Counted from the stretch's first letter, positions 35,895 through 48,175 are shown. The stretch: 64,000 nt of DNA from Dastarcus helophoroides (GCA_028583605.1 CM053326.1:1873703-1937702), one strand, 5' to 3'. A program made the numbers and translations. The notes: generated by a model not told the origin, from the letters alone.

Positions 35895-37130
35895 ATGACG
35901 TTTTGGCTATACCCGGCAGTCATCAGACCAATTGTAAGCTGCGGAGGTATAGTTTGGTGGCCAAAGACAAAGTGCATCACAATAAAACAAAAGCTAAATC
36001 ACATCCAGCGACCAGCGTGTCTGGCAGTGATAGGAGCAATGAAATCCACTCCAACAGCAGCAACAGCAACAGCAGCTCTCGATATATTTCTTGAGGGGGC
36101 GGCACAGGCTTCTGCTCTCCGTTTGCGAGCAGGAGGAATGTGGAATACGGTAGATAAAATGGTGGGTCACCGGTGCATAATGGAGGGGGCGCTCCAAAAG
36201 GCACCTATTGTGGACCATCTGCCGGTGAAATATAACTTCACAAAATCCTACCATATAAAAATGGATGAACTACAAGCAAGGATACCAGAAGTAAGTATAT
36301 ACACGGATGGATCGAAAACAAATACGGGCACTGGAACAGGAATATTCTCGGAAGACCTGAACCTAAATGTAAGTATTAAGTTAGATAAATACTCAACAAT
36401 CTTTTAAGCGGAGATGTTGGGAATTTTATATAGCGTCTAACAAATGACGCAACTGAACATTACAGGAAAATATATCCAAATAAAGACGGACAGCCAGGCA
36501 GCCCTTAAGACCCAGAGGAATGTGAAAACAAATTTAGTGCTGGTATGGAACTGCCACCTAGCTTTAGAACGTCTATCACAAGAGAATGCAATTGATCTAA
36601 TATGGATCAAAGGACATTTTGGAAAAGAGGGAAACGAACACGCTGACAAACTGGCGAGGAAGGGTTCGGAGGGACAATTCGTTGGACCAGAACCAACCCT
36701 TCCCCTGGCGAGATCAACCGTAAGATCCCTACTTAACGAAGAAATTTATCGTAAATACAAAGCCATATGGACATCAATAACAACATGCCGACAAACTCAC
36801 GCATTCGTTAGAATGCTGTGCAGGGAAAGGGCAAAACTGTGGCTACAACTCTCAAGAAATAATCTCAGAAAATTTGTAGGGATATGGACAGGTCACTGTC
36901 GATTAAACAAACACCTCCACCGAATGGGATTTATAAACGACCTGGGTTGCAGAGGGTGTTTAGAAGAAGATGGAGAGTGTCGAGCACGTGATGTGTCACT
37001 GCCCAGCACTAGCATCAATCAGAGGATCCACGCTGGCGGACTTCTGGCGCCTAGTGTGGCCAGTTTGAGAGAGGCGCATCCAAGGGACGTTCTTCAGTTT
37101 CTCAACAAGGTTGGGTGGCTAAATGAATAA
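35895..37130 (+). pseudogene. LINE 2 RNase H and C-terminal region
   Basis: The region starts with YPAVIRPIVSCGGIVWWPKT, then IYTDGSKTNTGTGTGIFS (RNase H first Asp), AEMLGILYS (Glu, in the next frame near 36410), IKTDSQAAL (Asp) and GHFGKEGNEHADKLA (final His/Asp). A GHCRLNKHLHRMGF...CRGCLEED segment and an ordinary stop at 37128-37130 end the ORF. RNase H would remove RNA from the cDNA hybrid in an active element. Confidence 0.8.
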
Positions 37131-37240
37131 CCAAGGACACCTCAATCACGGGGATAGCACAATGGGCCCGGAAAGGATGGCCTAAGTGCTGGCCTAAACT
37201 TTAGGCAACCCACAACGAATCCAGATATAAAATCATTTTT

Positions 37241-38340
37241 TTCTTTTTTTTAGTTAAATGTGTCCTAGTATTTATTTACCTAAACAATTTATGTTTTTCC
37301 AAAGAGTAATGTAAAAATGTTAATTAGGAGAGAAAAATTCTTGTAAACATATCAAAACAAAAACCACTAAATATTCAGTAAATGATTGTAAGCTACAAAT
37401 ACTAAACAATTCATTTTACTCTCAAATTCCGGTAGAACAAATGCTTTAATATTGTTTATTATTATTATAATACATCCACGATGCTTAGATGAAGAAATAT
37501 GAGCTTGGAAGCCGAAGGGTACTTTGTTCGTTGATGACTAAAGCCCGGAAGTTTAAGCAATATGCTTAAAATGCTTATTTTTGCTAATTTTGGGAGGTTA
37601 CTTCTTAAAAAGCTTATAACAGAAAATATTTGCTTATAGAAACATAATAATGGGTTTCGTCAAAATCTCATAATATCTTAAATACATTATTTTCTTCTAG
37701 TCATTAGTCCTTACCGTAGGGGAACTCGGGATAAGTGAATACCTTCAACTGTTTTTGATTATTTTGATTTAGTTATAACTGGGGAAATTAAAACAATTAT
37801 TTATAAACAGTATTTATTAAATGAACTTACAGAATACTATAATATTTGCCATTAATATTAATTAAATTTTTAGTTATAAGTAAAGTTTACAACAGTGGCT
37901 TGCTATCCACTTTGCCCGAGGCACCAGGTAAAGTGAATATGATACCTGGGCAAAGCGAATAACAACATTATTTGGCATGAGATTAAACTTACAAACAAAA
38001 TAAACATTGAAAATTAAAACAACATATTTAAAATATTTGTTTTCTGTTACACGTCTAATAATTGCAGTTATCACAAACAAAATTATCACTGCCTTCGAAG
38101 GATGAACACTCTTCATGACAGCACTGAGTACCAATACTACATTGTATCCAGTTTTCCGTTGGCTGATCATCTTCTTCAATGTAAATTTCACCGCAGAAAA
38201 TGCACCTGATATAAATTGCAACAATCTGCTTCAAAGCCCAAATTCCCCAACATTTCTAAACATAATTACCAATTTTCATTAAATTGGAGGCGATAGTACT
38301 GATGTAGTTTGTAAAATGGCAAGTGAAGAATTTCGACGTT
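37241..38340 (-). pseudogene. DNA-transposase relic with C-terminal zinc finger
   Basis: On the minus strand 38250-38055 reads CIFCGEIYIEEDD...WIQC...CCHEECSSF...FVCDNCNY then TAG: a CX2C...WIQC...HEEC...CX2C treble-clef finger of the sort found at the C-terminus of pogo/Tigger and some piggyBac-type transposases. No catalytic DDE region could be followed upstream. The rest (37241-38050) is AT-rich with GTGAATA-type repeated words (near 37733 and 37935). Confidence 0.45.
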
Positions 38341-39400
38341 TTAAGAGTACCACACCGCCGCCTTAAGGTGAGATTATTAAAAAAAAATCGTTATATTTAC
38401 AAAGATTTTTATTCAACAAATACTACAAAATTTTCCAAGGTTTAAATTAACATAAAATAAACTCAATCGAGGTTATATGATGAATATTTTAGAATGCATT
38501 TCATACCGGCATCTCGGTAAATGGTAATAGTTTTTTTTAGCTAATCATTACATATATATAAAAAATAACAGTAGTCCAGGCACTTAATGCTAGCGAAAAT
38601 TAGTTTTTCAAAAAAAATGGAAACAAAAAAATGTATGTGAGCTGTTACATAATTCATTAGTAGAATTATTTCAAGATGCAACAATAAATGGCATGACTAG
38701 CAAAAACTGAAAATTAAACGAATTAAAAATAAAAATTTTTGTGCAACATGTCAATACTTTATATTATGTACTTAATTTATACGAAATGTCCATGTTATGA
38801 CCTCTATATTTAAAATTAAACTAATAGGAAACTAGTAACAAAAATGTTTAATTAAAGCTTAACTTATAAAAATCACACGAATGGCAAAAAATTCTTACTT
38901 ATTTACATACATTTAGTGTATATTCAACAACGCGTCTTTACAACTATTCACTTGGCTATATGTACATTTTTATATGTACAACCAATTTTGATCACGACAG
39001 CAACAACTCAATAAATTCCGTAACTGAGTTGAAAACCAGTAAGTACTATAACCTGAAACAAAAATCACCATTATTAATTAAACGATGAGCACTGAAGAGG
39101 TCGTTGAACGAATCTTATTTTCGCATAAAAATCGTCCGACGCCGATAGCGAATTACAAAAGAAAGTTAATCTCTTGAATTGTGAACAATGCGGAATATTT
39201 TGTAAAGGAATTTGGAAAAGTTATGACGAATCATCTTTTTCTCTTTCTAGAGGCAACAACCCTCAAATAGTTTGTATTGGTGTAAGGATATGTATGTATG
39301 TATGGATAGACACCTGATTATATTATATAAAATGTCAAGGTATTAAAAGAAAAACCGAATTAAAAAAAATGACAACTTAAAAAGTGGAAGCCTACCAGAG
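38341..39400. other. AT-rich intergenic sequence
   Basis: No gene was recognised. It contains a short (GTAT)n run at about 39290-39306 and no degenerate-repeat words until about 39360. Confidence 0.45.
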
Positions 39401-39547
39401 TGGGAATTTTTAAAAAAAGGTTAAAAATTTGATGAGGAAGGTTTCCACACACAGAGTCAGTACACAGTATACTTCTTCCGGGATTGGAACCTGTCAAAGA
39501 ACTACTAAGAATACTGTTCTCGTGTTTGGAGTTTAGCCCCAAAACAC

Positions 39548-39976
39548 ACCTTGCTCTCTTGGATTCAATTCAAAGAAAAGCGATTCCCTAATTGATGATG
39601 AGAGTTTGACAGGTTCTCTCGAAACACTAGAGCACAGGCGTATGGTTGGTGACTTGGCTCTTTTCTTCAAGTATTATCATGAAAGATGCTCACTAATAGG
39701 ATTGAACCCCCCAAGGGCGAGATTCTTGAGGCATACAAGACAGTCGGAGACAGCAAATTCCTGTGCGGTCGAGCTTGACACAGTGAGGACTTGTGTCTAC
39801 AGAGATCTTTCTATAGAACCTCCAAGCTGTGGAACTCGTTACCAAAAGGAATTTTCCCCAAAAATTACAACCTATCCTTGTTTAAGAAGGCGGTTCATCG
39901 CCATCTATCCTTGTTTCCACATCCTACTCGCAGTGCTTTGAAGGCACGATGGAGTTACCCTTTGCGAGTGGATTAA
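39548..39976 (+). pseudogene. LINE RT C-terminal fragment
   Basis: Conceptual translation in two or three frames gives LALLDSIQRKAI, then LIDDESL, LEHRRMVGDLALFFKYYHERCS, PPRARFLRHTRQSETAN, and SKLWNSLPKGIFP...LFKKAVHRHL. This is the standard tail downstream of RT in CR1/Jockey LINEs. Frameshifts occur near 39590 and 39790. It is flanked by short motifs (CTTCTTCCGGGATTGGAACC at about 39472; GGTCCAATCCCTGAAGAAG at about 40036) that form one foldback at 47766-47857, so it may sit inside a disrupted element. Confidence 0.65.
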
Positions 39977-40480
39977 ACTTTAAAAAAAAGTACGAAGGTG
40001 GGCGAAACATAGAACACTTTTAGTAGTCTTCGATGCGGTCCAATCCCTGAAGAAGCAAATCAAAAATGTTGGAAAATGGAAAATTTGTAAAAAATCTGCA
40101 CTTAAAAAAAATAAAAATTTTCAAAAAATTCAAGTTTTTAAAAATTACCTAAAATATTTAAAAACATCTTAAATGTAGTTGAAACTGTAGCGTACCTTCT
40201 AGAAATAATGTATCGGCGTAAACAGTATTAGCATTACGTCCTAATAACCTTATCGTCATTGGGATTTTACGATATTTCTTACAAATATCAATAGAGTTTT
40301 GAGAAAAGTAATTACCCCGAAAGCCATTAGCATTATTTCTAGAAGACGTCAGAACCCCCACTTTTAGGAAAGTGGAGAAGAAAAATTCAACGATGAATTG
40401 GGAGTTCTGTTCGGGTTTTCAATGTGGAGAGTTCATTTTTGTTATTATTCCTAGTTAATATAATGTTTAAAATATAATGT
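39977..40480. other. Short unassigned region
   Basis: No recognisable gene; a 67-codon open frame on the minus strand has no known motif. A small inverted pair (TAGAAATAATG at about 40200, CATTATTTCTA at about 40332) may mark another foldback. Confidence 0.35.
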
Positions 40481-40919
40481 GGTTTTTGTGTTCTAATCGA
40501 ACCAACATCGCTACAAAACTTTATATTGAAATTAAAATTCCAAAATTTCACTTTGTGTCCAAATTTTTACTTTTTGAAGATTTCGATTATACTTCTTCCT
40601 CTTTTAAAACGTCGACATTTTTTAAATTTTCGACTATTTTTCAAAATTGTGAGGTTTTCCAAAAATGTTGTCATTTTTTCCAATTTTCATTAACAATTTC
40701 GACTTTTCGAATTGTCGACACTTTTTTCAAAGCATGAATTTTTAAAAATTTCAAAATTTTTGGTAAATTTCAAAATTTTTTTTGTAAATTTTGACTTTTA
40801 AAAATTTCGACCTTCCCAAAAATTTCTACTTTTTGAAAATTGCATTTTTTTATTTTGATTTAGAAATTAGATTTTGTTTAAACTGTCGGTTCTTGAAAAT
40901 TTTGACATTTTTTGAAACT

Positions 40920-42436
40920 TTTGACATTTTTTTTTAAATTTCCTATTTCCAACATACCGTTTTTTTAGAAAACTTTCACGTAAAAATTTTCGACTTTTTT
41001 TAAAATTTCAATTTTTGCAAACGACCCGTAAATTTGGCCTCATTTTGAAAATTTCGCCTCATTTGAAAATTACGACTCTCTTTCCAAATTTTAATTGTTT
41101 TGAAAATTTTATTTTTTTTTTCGAAGAATCATTTTTGCAAAATTTTAATTTTTTGAGAAAATTTGATTTTTGTGAAATTTTGACTTTTTTTTTCTAATTT
41201 TTTAAATATATTTTTCAAAAATTTATTCTTTTTCACTTTGAGATCCTTATCGACTCGTCTTGAATTACACAAATTTCTTGAAACATTCCGGGATTTTTAA
41301 AAAAATTTGCAATTTTTGGTCAATTTTGAACTTTTCTAAAAATGCCGACTCTTTTTCCAAAATGTCGACTTCATGAAAATGTTTACTTCCAAATTATCGA
41401 ATTTTTCCAAATTTACAACTTTTTTTGTAAATTTTGGCACTAAACTTTCGTCTCATTAAAAATTTTGACTATTTTCAAAATAAATTATATTGAAAATTTC
41501 GTTTTTTTTTTTTTCAAAATCATTCTTGCAACATTTCAATTTTTGTTAAGCATTTTTCTGAGAATTTTTCAACTTTTGGCCAAATTTACACTTTTAAAAT
41601 GTCAATATTTTTTCTCGGAATTTGGATTTTTTTTAAACTTGGACATTTTTCAAAACTTAAACCTTTTATGGCAATTTCCATTTTTTGAAAGAAAACTTAA
41701 GAAGTCAAAGTTTTTGACTTCGACTCCTTAAAAGTATTCTTTGAAAAAAAAAACTATCCAAAAAGTTGACTTCTTTTGAAAACTTTGACTTGTCTGATAA
41801 TTTTGGCTTCTTAAAAATGTTCGACTTTTTTTGAAAAAAAAAAACTATCCAAAATGTTGACTTATTTTGGAAATTTTGATCTTTCTGATAACTTTGGCAT
41901 TTCTCCGGTATTTATTTTAGAAAATTTCAGTTACAATTTTTAAATTTGTTATTATTTATTTCGCCTTTTTAAAAAAAATTGAATCATTTTTAAAACTTTC
42001 GTTATTTTTCCGAATCCTCAACTTTTTTGAAAATGTCGACTTTTTTTGACCTCTTCTTGAAAATTTCTCAATAATTGAAGTTTAAAATTTTTGACTTTTT
42101 CAAAATTTTAACTTTTCTTAAAAATTTTGTATATTTTTCAGTTTTATCGTCTCTCGAAAATTTGGAAATTTTAGCCTTCTTTTCAAATTTTTTGAAAATG
42201 TGTTTTCCAAAATGTCAAAAGATGGAAATTTTTAAAAAGTTAAAGCTTTAAAAAAAGTCGAAAATTCTAAAAGGTCGAAATTTCAAGTCGATGTTTTCAA
42301 AAATGTCGCCATTTTGACAAAGCATTTTTTTAAAAATGTCAAAATCTTGAAAAAACAGCTTTCAAAAAATTCAACGATTTAAAAAACAGGCAAATTTTAA
42401 AACAATTATAAACTTTTAAAATAGTTGAAATTTCAA
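40920..42436 (+). repeat. Giant palindrome, left arm (~1.5 kb)
   Basis: Made of the degenerate T-rich repeat, but specifically the reverse complement of 43280-44588 plus 46352-46520. Anchors: CAGGCAAATTTTAAAACAAT (about 42388) matches the inverse of ATTGTTTTAAAATTTGCCTG (about 43307); GGCCTCATTTTGAAAATTTC (about 41035) matches the inverse at about 46388. Many interior mismatches show that the arms have diverged. Non-coding. Confidence 0.8.
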
Positions 42437-43279
42437 ATTTTTTTGCAAATTTTGATTTTTGAAAATTTCGACTTTTCCAAAAACGTCTACTTTTTTTGAA
42501 AATAGTGTCTTTTTAATTTTGATTCAGAATTTAGATTTTTTTTTAAATTTCGGTTCTTGAAAATTTCGACTTTTTTGAAAATTTGTCCTTAGTTGGAAAA
42601 TATCTGTGGTTTTTTGAAAATTTCTCCTTAGATGGAAAATATCTGTGGTTTTGAAAATGTCGTGTTATTTTAAAGCTGAGTTTTTTCAAAAAATTCATCT
42701 TTTTTTAAATTGAAATTTCAAAATTTTACTTTTTGTCCTAATTTTAACTGTTTGAAAATTTCGATTATCCTTCAAAATTTCGACTCGCAAAAAATTAAAT
42801 TTCGACTTTTCTTTGAAATTCTCGATTTCTTTTAAATCCTAACCTTTTTTAAAAAGTCGACTTTTTTCAACTTTTCTACTATTTTTCAAAATTTTGAGTT
42901 TGTCGAAAGATTTTTCAGTTTTTCAAATTTTCCTTAAAAATTTCGACTTTTCGAATTGTCAACGCTTTTTTGTCAAAATGTTGACTTACTGAATAGCTTG
43001 AATTTTGAAAAATGTCGTCATTCTTTAAAAACTGTCATTTTTTCTAAATTTCAATTTCTTTTTGCAAAAAAAATGTTCCAGTATTTCCAAAATTTAACAA
43101 CTCAAAATTTCAAAATTTTAACTTTTTAATATTTCTACTATTTTTAAAAATTTCGCCTTTTCTGCTAATTTTGGGGTTCCTTAAAATTTCTGGGCTTCGA
43201 AAATTTCATTTTTTTTAAAATTTTTATAAACATTTTTTCAAACGTTTGAGTACATTTGGGGTTTTAAACTACTTTTTAA
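42437..43279. repeat. Palindrome spacer, T-rich degenerate repeat
   Basis: About 0.84 kb of the ~20-nt T-rich repeat separating the two palindrome arms. No coding region. Confidence 0.6.
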
Positions 43280-46200
43280 AATTTCAACTATTTTAAAAGT
43301 TTATAATTGTTTTAAAATTTGCCTGTTTTTTAAATCGTTGAATTTTTTGAAAGCTGTTTTTTCAAGATTTTGACATTTTTTAAAAAATTCTTTGTCAAAA
43401 TGGCGACATTTTTGAAAACATCGACTTGAAATTTCGACCTTTTAAAATTTTCCACTTTTTTTAAAGCTTTAACTTTTTAAAAGTTTCCATCTTTTGAAAT
43501 TTTGGAAAACACATTTTCAAAAAATTTGAACAGAAGGCTAAGATTTCCAAATTTTCGAGAGACGATAACACTGAAAAATATACAAAATTTTTAAGAAAAG
43601 TTAAAATTTTGAAGAAGTCAAAAATTTTAAACTTCAATTATTGAGAAATTTTCAAGAGGTCAAAAAAAGTCGACATTTTCAAAAAATTAGAGGATTCGGA
43701 AAAATAACGAAAGTTTTAAAAATGATTCAATTTTTTTAAAAAAGGCGAAATAAATAATAATAAATTTAAAAATTGTAACTGAAAATTTCGAAATTTTCTA
43801 AAATAAATACCGGAGAAATGCCAAAATTATCAGAAAGGTCAAAATTTCCAAAAGAAGTCAACATTTTGGATCGTTTTTTTTTTTCAAAAAGTCGAATATT
43901 TTTAAGAAGCCAAAATTATCAGAAAAGTCAAAATTTTCAAAAGAAGTCAACATTTTAGATAGTTTTTTTTAAAGAACACAAGAAGTCAAAACTTTTGAAT
44001 GGAAATGTTCATAAAAAGTTTAAATTTTAATAAATGTCCAAATTTTAAAAAAATCAAAATTCTGAGAAAAAAAATGTTGGCATTTTAAAAGTGTAAGTTT
44101 GGCCAAAAATTGAAAAATTGTCAGACAAATTCTTAACACAAATCAAAATGTTGCAAGAATGATAAAATTTTGAAGAAAAAAAAACGAAGTTTTCAATATA
44201 ATTTAATTTGCAAAATCATCAAAATTTTTAATAACAAGCGAAATTTTAGTGCAAAAATTTACAAAAAAATTTGGAAATTTGGAAAAATTCGAAAATTTCG
44301 GAGTTAACATTTTCATCAAGTCGAAATTTTGGAAAAAAGTCTGCATTTTTAGCAAAGTTGACCAAAAATTGCAAAATTTTTAAAAATCTCGAAATGTTTC
44401 AAAAAATTTGTGTAATTCAAGACGAGTCAATAAAAATCTCAAAGTGAAAAAGAATAAATTTTTGAAAAATATGTTTAAAAATTTAGAAAAAAGTCAAAAT
44501 TTCAGAAAAATCAAATTTTCTCAAAAAATTAAAATTTTGCAAAAATGATTTTTTGAAAAAAATAAAATTTTCAAAACAATTAAAATCACAAGATCAAACG
44601 AACTTACTTCGATCTTGATTATATGAGGTCTCGTCGAAGTAAATAGGATAAATTGTAGTACCTTCTTTCTAGACGATACGATCACATATTTTAAAGAAAT
44701 AAACAAATCATAAATCTCGTTATGCCCTCACAGTCCCCGCTGCGTATGCACCTCGGCTCCCCATATACTTCAGTCTTATTTCAAAGATTATACATTTTTT
44801 GCAACTAAATACGGGTTTGGGAATTGGGAGGGACCCTATTTACTTCGACGTTCGTCTGATCCTGTGATTATATTCGGTCTCGTCTCGTAAATACGATAAA
44901 TTGTAGATATTTAGAGTATGTTGCAAAAAAATAAACCGTAGCAAATCATTTAATTGAAAAGAGTATATTAATTAAACGAAATAAATAAACTGCTTATATT
45001 ACATCTGAATAATTTGGTTCTATCCAGATATTATGTCAGTCGTTGCCACAAAAATATTAGGGTTTAAGTTGAAGAAAAAGGTAGTCCTAAGAGGGGTTGC
45101 CTACGATTTCTCGAAAGGTTTGGAGTCTGAATTGAAAACCCAGTCTCATCTTCCAATAAAAAGTTTTATTAATATCTATAGCAAAGGATCTCGAAGTATT
45201 GGACTGTGGCTGTTGCCAACAGAATAGTTAACTTTGAGATAATGCCAAGGTTTTTTTTTTGTATCTTCAAACCTGTCGAGAAATGTTAAGACTACCGAAG
45301 TATTAGAAAGACTAAGGTATTTGAGTGTACCGGGTCTAAGCATATCAACCTCTTCGAAAAATGTTGGAATCTGAAGTTCTGGCATAGATTTGGACCGGCC
45401 TTCTGGGCTAATAATGAACCAAAAAGAGTTAAGAGAGCTAAATACAGATTTAAAAGCATTCCTTGAGAACGTTGTTTTGTAGAAATGTTTTCTTGATAAA
45501 AGACTGTTCTCGAAGAAAGCTGGGCTGTTAATGGTTGAGAAGTGCTGCCCAAGGAAAGTAAATCTACGACCACTGTGTCCTGAGCTTAGCCACTTATAAT
45601 TCCTTGAATGATTAAAGAAAGGGAAAAGCGAAAAGGTGTAAAATACACTAACTGATGATCAACGCGTCTATAGAACTGGCTTCCTGGGTCACTGATCCTG
45701 AAAAAGTAAACCTTACTTTTCGTATTTATGGGGCTAGCAAATAAATTAATGACCCAGGAGCCCAATTTTCGAGTCAAGAGTCGAAATGCTGTATTTTGCA
45801 GTGACCGTCCTGTATCCACTTTATAACCCTTTTTAAGTTTTATCTGCCTCGACATTTTCTGTATGTACGACAGTATGTTGTGCATAGAAGTAATACGTAA
45901 ATGATGCTATGCAACTGGTGATAGGCGTAGCATGACATCAAACCTGCTAAAGGAGGGAAAATACCTTCAAAATTATTTTCTATCGCGGAGCTCTTAACTG
46001 AAAACGTCCTGTGGTATTCCATCTTGCCCACTGTTGCAATTATCGAAGCAATTTGATAACACTTTAATTGAAAGGGGATGGCGACCGACTCCGAGGGCTT
46101 TTAACAATTTTACGGGCATAACACGCACTCGCGAACTACTTTCTTTCTTATAAAGTTAAAATGTCGCGTCGTGAACGCATCGCACAAAAACAAAGACTGA

Positions 46201-46520
46201 AGTATATGGGGAGCCGAGGTGCATACGCAGCGGGGACTGTGAGGGCATAACGAGATTTATGATTTGTTTATTTCTTTAAAATATGTTATCATATCGCCTA
46301 GAATGAAGGTACTACAATTTATCCTATTTACGAGACAAGACCGAATATAATTTGGAAAAGCAGTCGAAATTTTCAAATGAGGCAAAATTTTCAAAATGAG
46401 GCCAAATTTTCGGGTCATTTGCAAAAATTGAAATTTAAAAAAAAGTCGACAATTTTTAAGTGAGACTTTTCCAAAAAAAAAAACGTTATTTTGGAAATAT
46501 GAAATTTAAAAAAAAATTAA
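43280..46520 (-). repeat. Giant palindrome, right arm (interrupted by DNA element)
   Basis: Inverse of 40920-42436. Arm sequence runs 43280-44588, is interrupted by a 1.76-kb element, and resumes at 46352-46520 exactly where the left arm (about 41095) is uninterrupted. The left arm therefore preserves the empty insertion site. Confidence 0.8.
44589..46351. mobile_element. DNA element with ~170-bp inverted ends
   Basis: Left end (about 44605-44777) and right end (about 46193-46351) are inverted copies sharing GGATAAATTGTAGTACCTTC, CTCGTTATGCCCTCACAGTC and CTCCCCATATACTTCAGTCT. A third partial terminus copy (GTGATTATATTCGGTCTCG) lies at about 44872-44913. The interior has short open frames on both strands but no transposase motif I recognise. 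A TATAAAG box and a 29-codon frame (ATG about 46161) lie at the inner edge of the right end. It is non-autonomous or belongs to an unrecognised family. Confidence 0.65.
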
Positions 46521-46777
46521 ATTTCGATAAATATTCAAAATTTCAAAAATAGTGACTTTGAAAAATGTCAAGATTCTAAAAAATTGAAAAATCTTCAACA
46601 GTTAAAAAAACGAAATTTTCGATAGTTTGAAATTTTCAAAACAAAACAAAATTTAAGAATTTTGAAGACTTGGAGATTAAAAAAATTTAAATGTTGTCGG
46701 TCCAATTTAAAATAAAACCGAAATTTTGAAAAATATAAACAGTGAAGAAATGCCAAAATCGAAATTTTCAAAAAAAA

Positions 46778-47200
46778 TCGATATTTTCACAACAATAATT
46801 TTCGAAAAACTTAAAAATGATCGAAGTTTTCAAAACAGGTAACAATTTTGAAAAAGGTTGAAATTTTGAGACAGTCAAAGGTCTTTAAAAAAGTTCAAGA
46901 ATTCGAAATTGAAATACAGAACTGGTCCCCTGAAACCAAGATAAAAAAAAATGAGTATCTCTCTGAAGATGATAGCTTGGCTGTCGAAACGCGTTAGAGC
47001 AACCTTTGTTGTGTTTTTTAATCTTTCTCGGTTTCAGGGGACAAGTTCTGTATTTCGATTTCGAATTCTTGTCAAAAATTGAACTTTTTTAAAGACCTTT
47101 GACTGTCTCAAATGTTCAAACTTTTTCAAAATTTGTACCTGTTTTGAAAACGTCGATCGTTTTTAAGTTTTTCGAAAATTATTGTTTTGAAAATATCGAT
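46778..47200. mobile_element. Foldback MITE copy 5 at the centre of a larger palindrome
   Basis: The MITE core (about 46906-47067) has AAATACAGAACTGGTCCCCT and the inverted GGGGACAAGTTCTGTATTTC. Uniquely, its flanks 46778-46905 and 47068-47200 are also inverted copies of each other (for example GAAGTTTTCAAAACAGGTA against its inverse), extending the hairpin to about 420 bp. Confidence 0.7.
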
Positions 47201-47765
47201 GTTCACCAAAAAAAAAAAAAGAAGTCGAAATATTGAAAAAGCTTCAATTTTGAAATAAAATCGAAAATAAAAAACTCAACCTTTCAAAAAATTCAACCTA
47301 ATCAAAACTTTTCATGGTCAAGTTTTAAAAGCAATTCCAAATTTTCGAAAAGCAAAAAATGGTCAAAATTATCAGAGAATCCAAATTTTGAAAAAAGTTA
47401 AAATTTTGGATAAAGTTGAAATTTTGAAAAAATGTTGAACATTTAAAAGAGTCGAAATTTTGAAATAAGTTATCATCTTTTTCAAAATTTTGGTTAAATA
47501 GCTTAATATTGCTTAAGAGTCGAAATTCTGAAATACAATCGAAATTTTGAGAAAAATTCAACCATTCCCAAAACTCGACGTTTCCAAAAAATTGAAAACC
47601 TTAAAAAATTCTAAATTTGAAACAAAAATCGAAAATTTGAAACAAAAATCGAAAATTTGCAACAAAAATTGAAAATTTGAAAATCGGATATTCTTAAAGT
47701 TGAACTTTTAGAAAAAGTAGAACTTTTAGAAAAAAGGGAATGTAAAAAGGTAAAATGATAACGAA

Positions 47766-47857
47766 GGCTTCCACGGCCAAAGTCAGTACAGGATATACTT
47801 CTTCACTTTTAGTAGTTATTTGACACGGTCCAATCCCGGAAGAAGTATATCCTGTAA
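47766..47857. mobile_element. Small foldback element
   Basis: CAGGATATACTTCTTC and GAAGAAGTATATCCTG are inverted around a ~35-bp loop, with a CGGTCCAATCCCGGAAG motif shared with halves at about 39470 and 40036. Confidence 0.5.
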
Positions 47858-48175
47858 AAAGGTAAAAATTTCAAAAAAACCGAAATTTAGGAAAAATGTC
47901 AAAATAAAAAAAAATTGATACATTTAACACGATAAACAAAATGGTGGCCGCGATAGTAGCGAGTGATTTATCAACTGGTATCATCATAAATATTGAACTC
48001 CATGCAGACTCCTGTTTCTTCCATCAAAGAAGTGAGAAAAAAAAATGAATCCTTCTTTAGGTAACCAACGATATGGTTTGAAATTGTCAGTTATGTAAAA
48101 TGCTAGCTTTTGCAGAATAAATCTCAAACTGCGCGTGTATTTAACCTACTTTAAATATTTTAATGCCAAATGAAG

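Larger units (their letters stand above)
32815..37240 (+). mobile_element. Second LINE, RNase H-bearing (LOA/Jockey-like), decayed and 5'-truncated
   Basis: Order on the plus strand: partial ORF1 with a DUF4780-like region, ORF2 endonuclease from ATG 33536, RT (YADD box), RNase H, and a C-terminal Cys/His segment ending at 37129. It starts inside ORF1 without a 5' UTR, so it is 5'-truncated. Frames shift at several places and stops are frequent, so it is inactive. RNase H plus the GHCRLNKHLHRMG motif point to the LOA group of the Jockey superfamily, inferred from motifs. Confidence 0.8.
46521..47990. repeat. A-rich degenerate repeat with nested palindromes
   Basis: The A-rich form of the window-wide repeat. 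It contains the 46778-47200 palindrome and a small foldback at 47766-47857. No gene was seen. Confidence 0.6.

Noticed and set aside
39360..39542. 60-codon minus-strand frame near the LINE fragment
   Set aside because: Antisense and intergenic shadow; the coding signal here is on the plus strand (RT tail).
45033..45885. Small open frames inside the DNA element (for example 45033-45227 plus and 45176-45573 minus)
   Set aside because: No motif of a known transposase or host gene and frames overlap on both strands; kept only as unassigned interior of the element.
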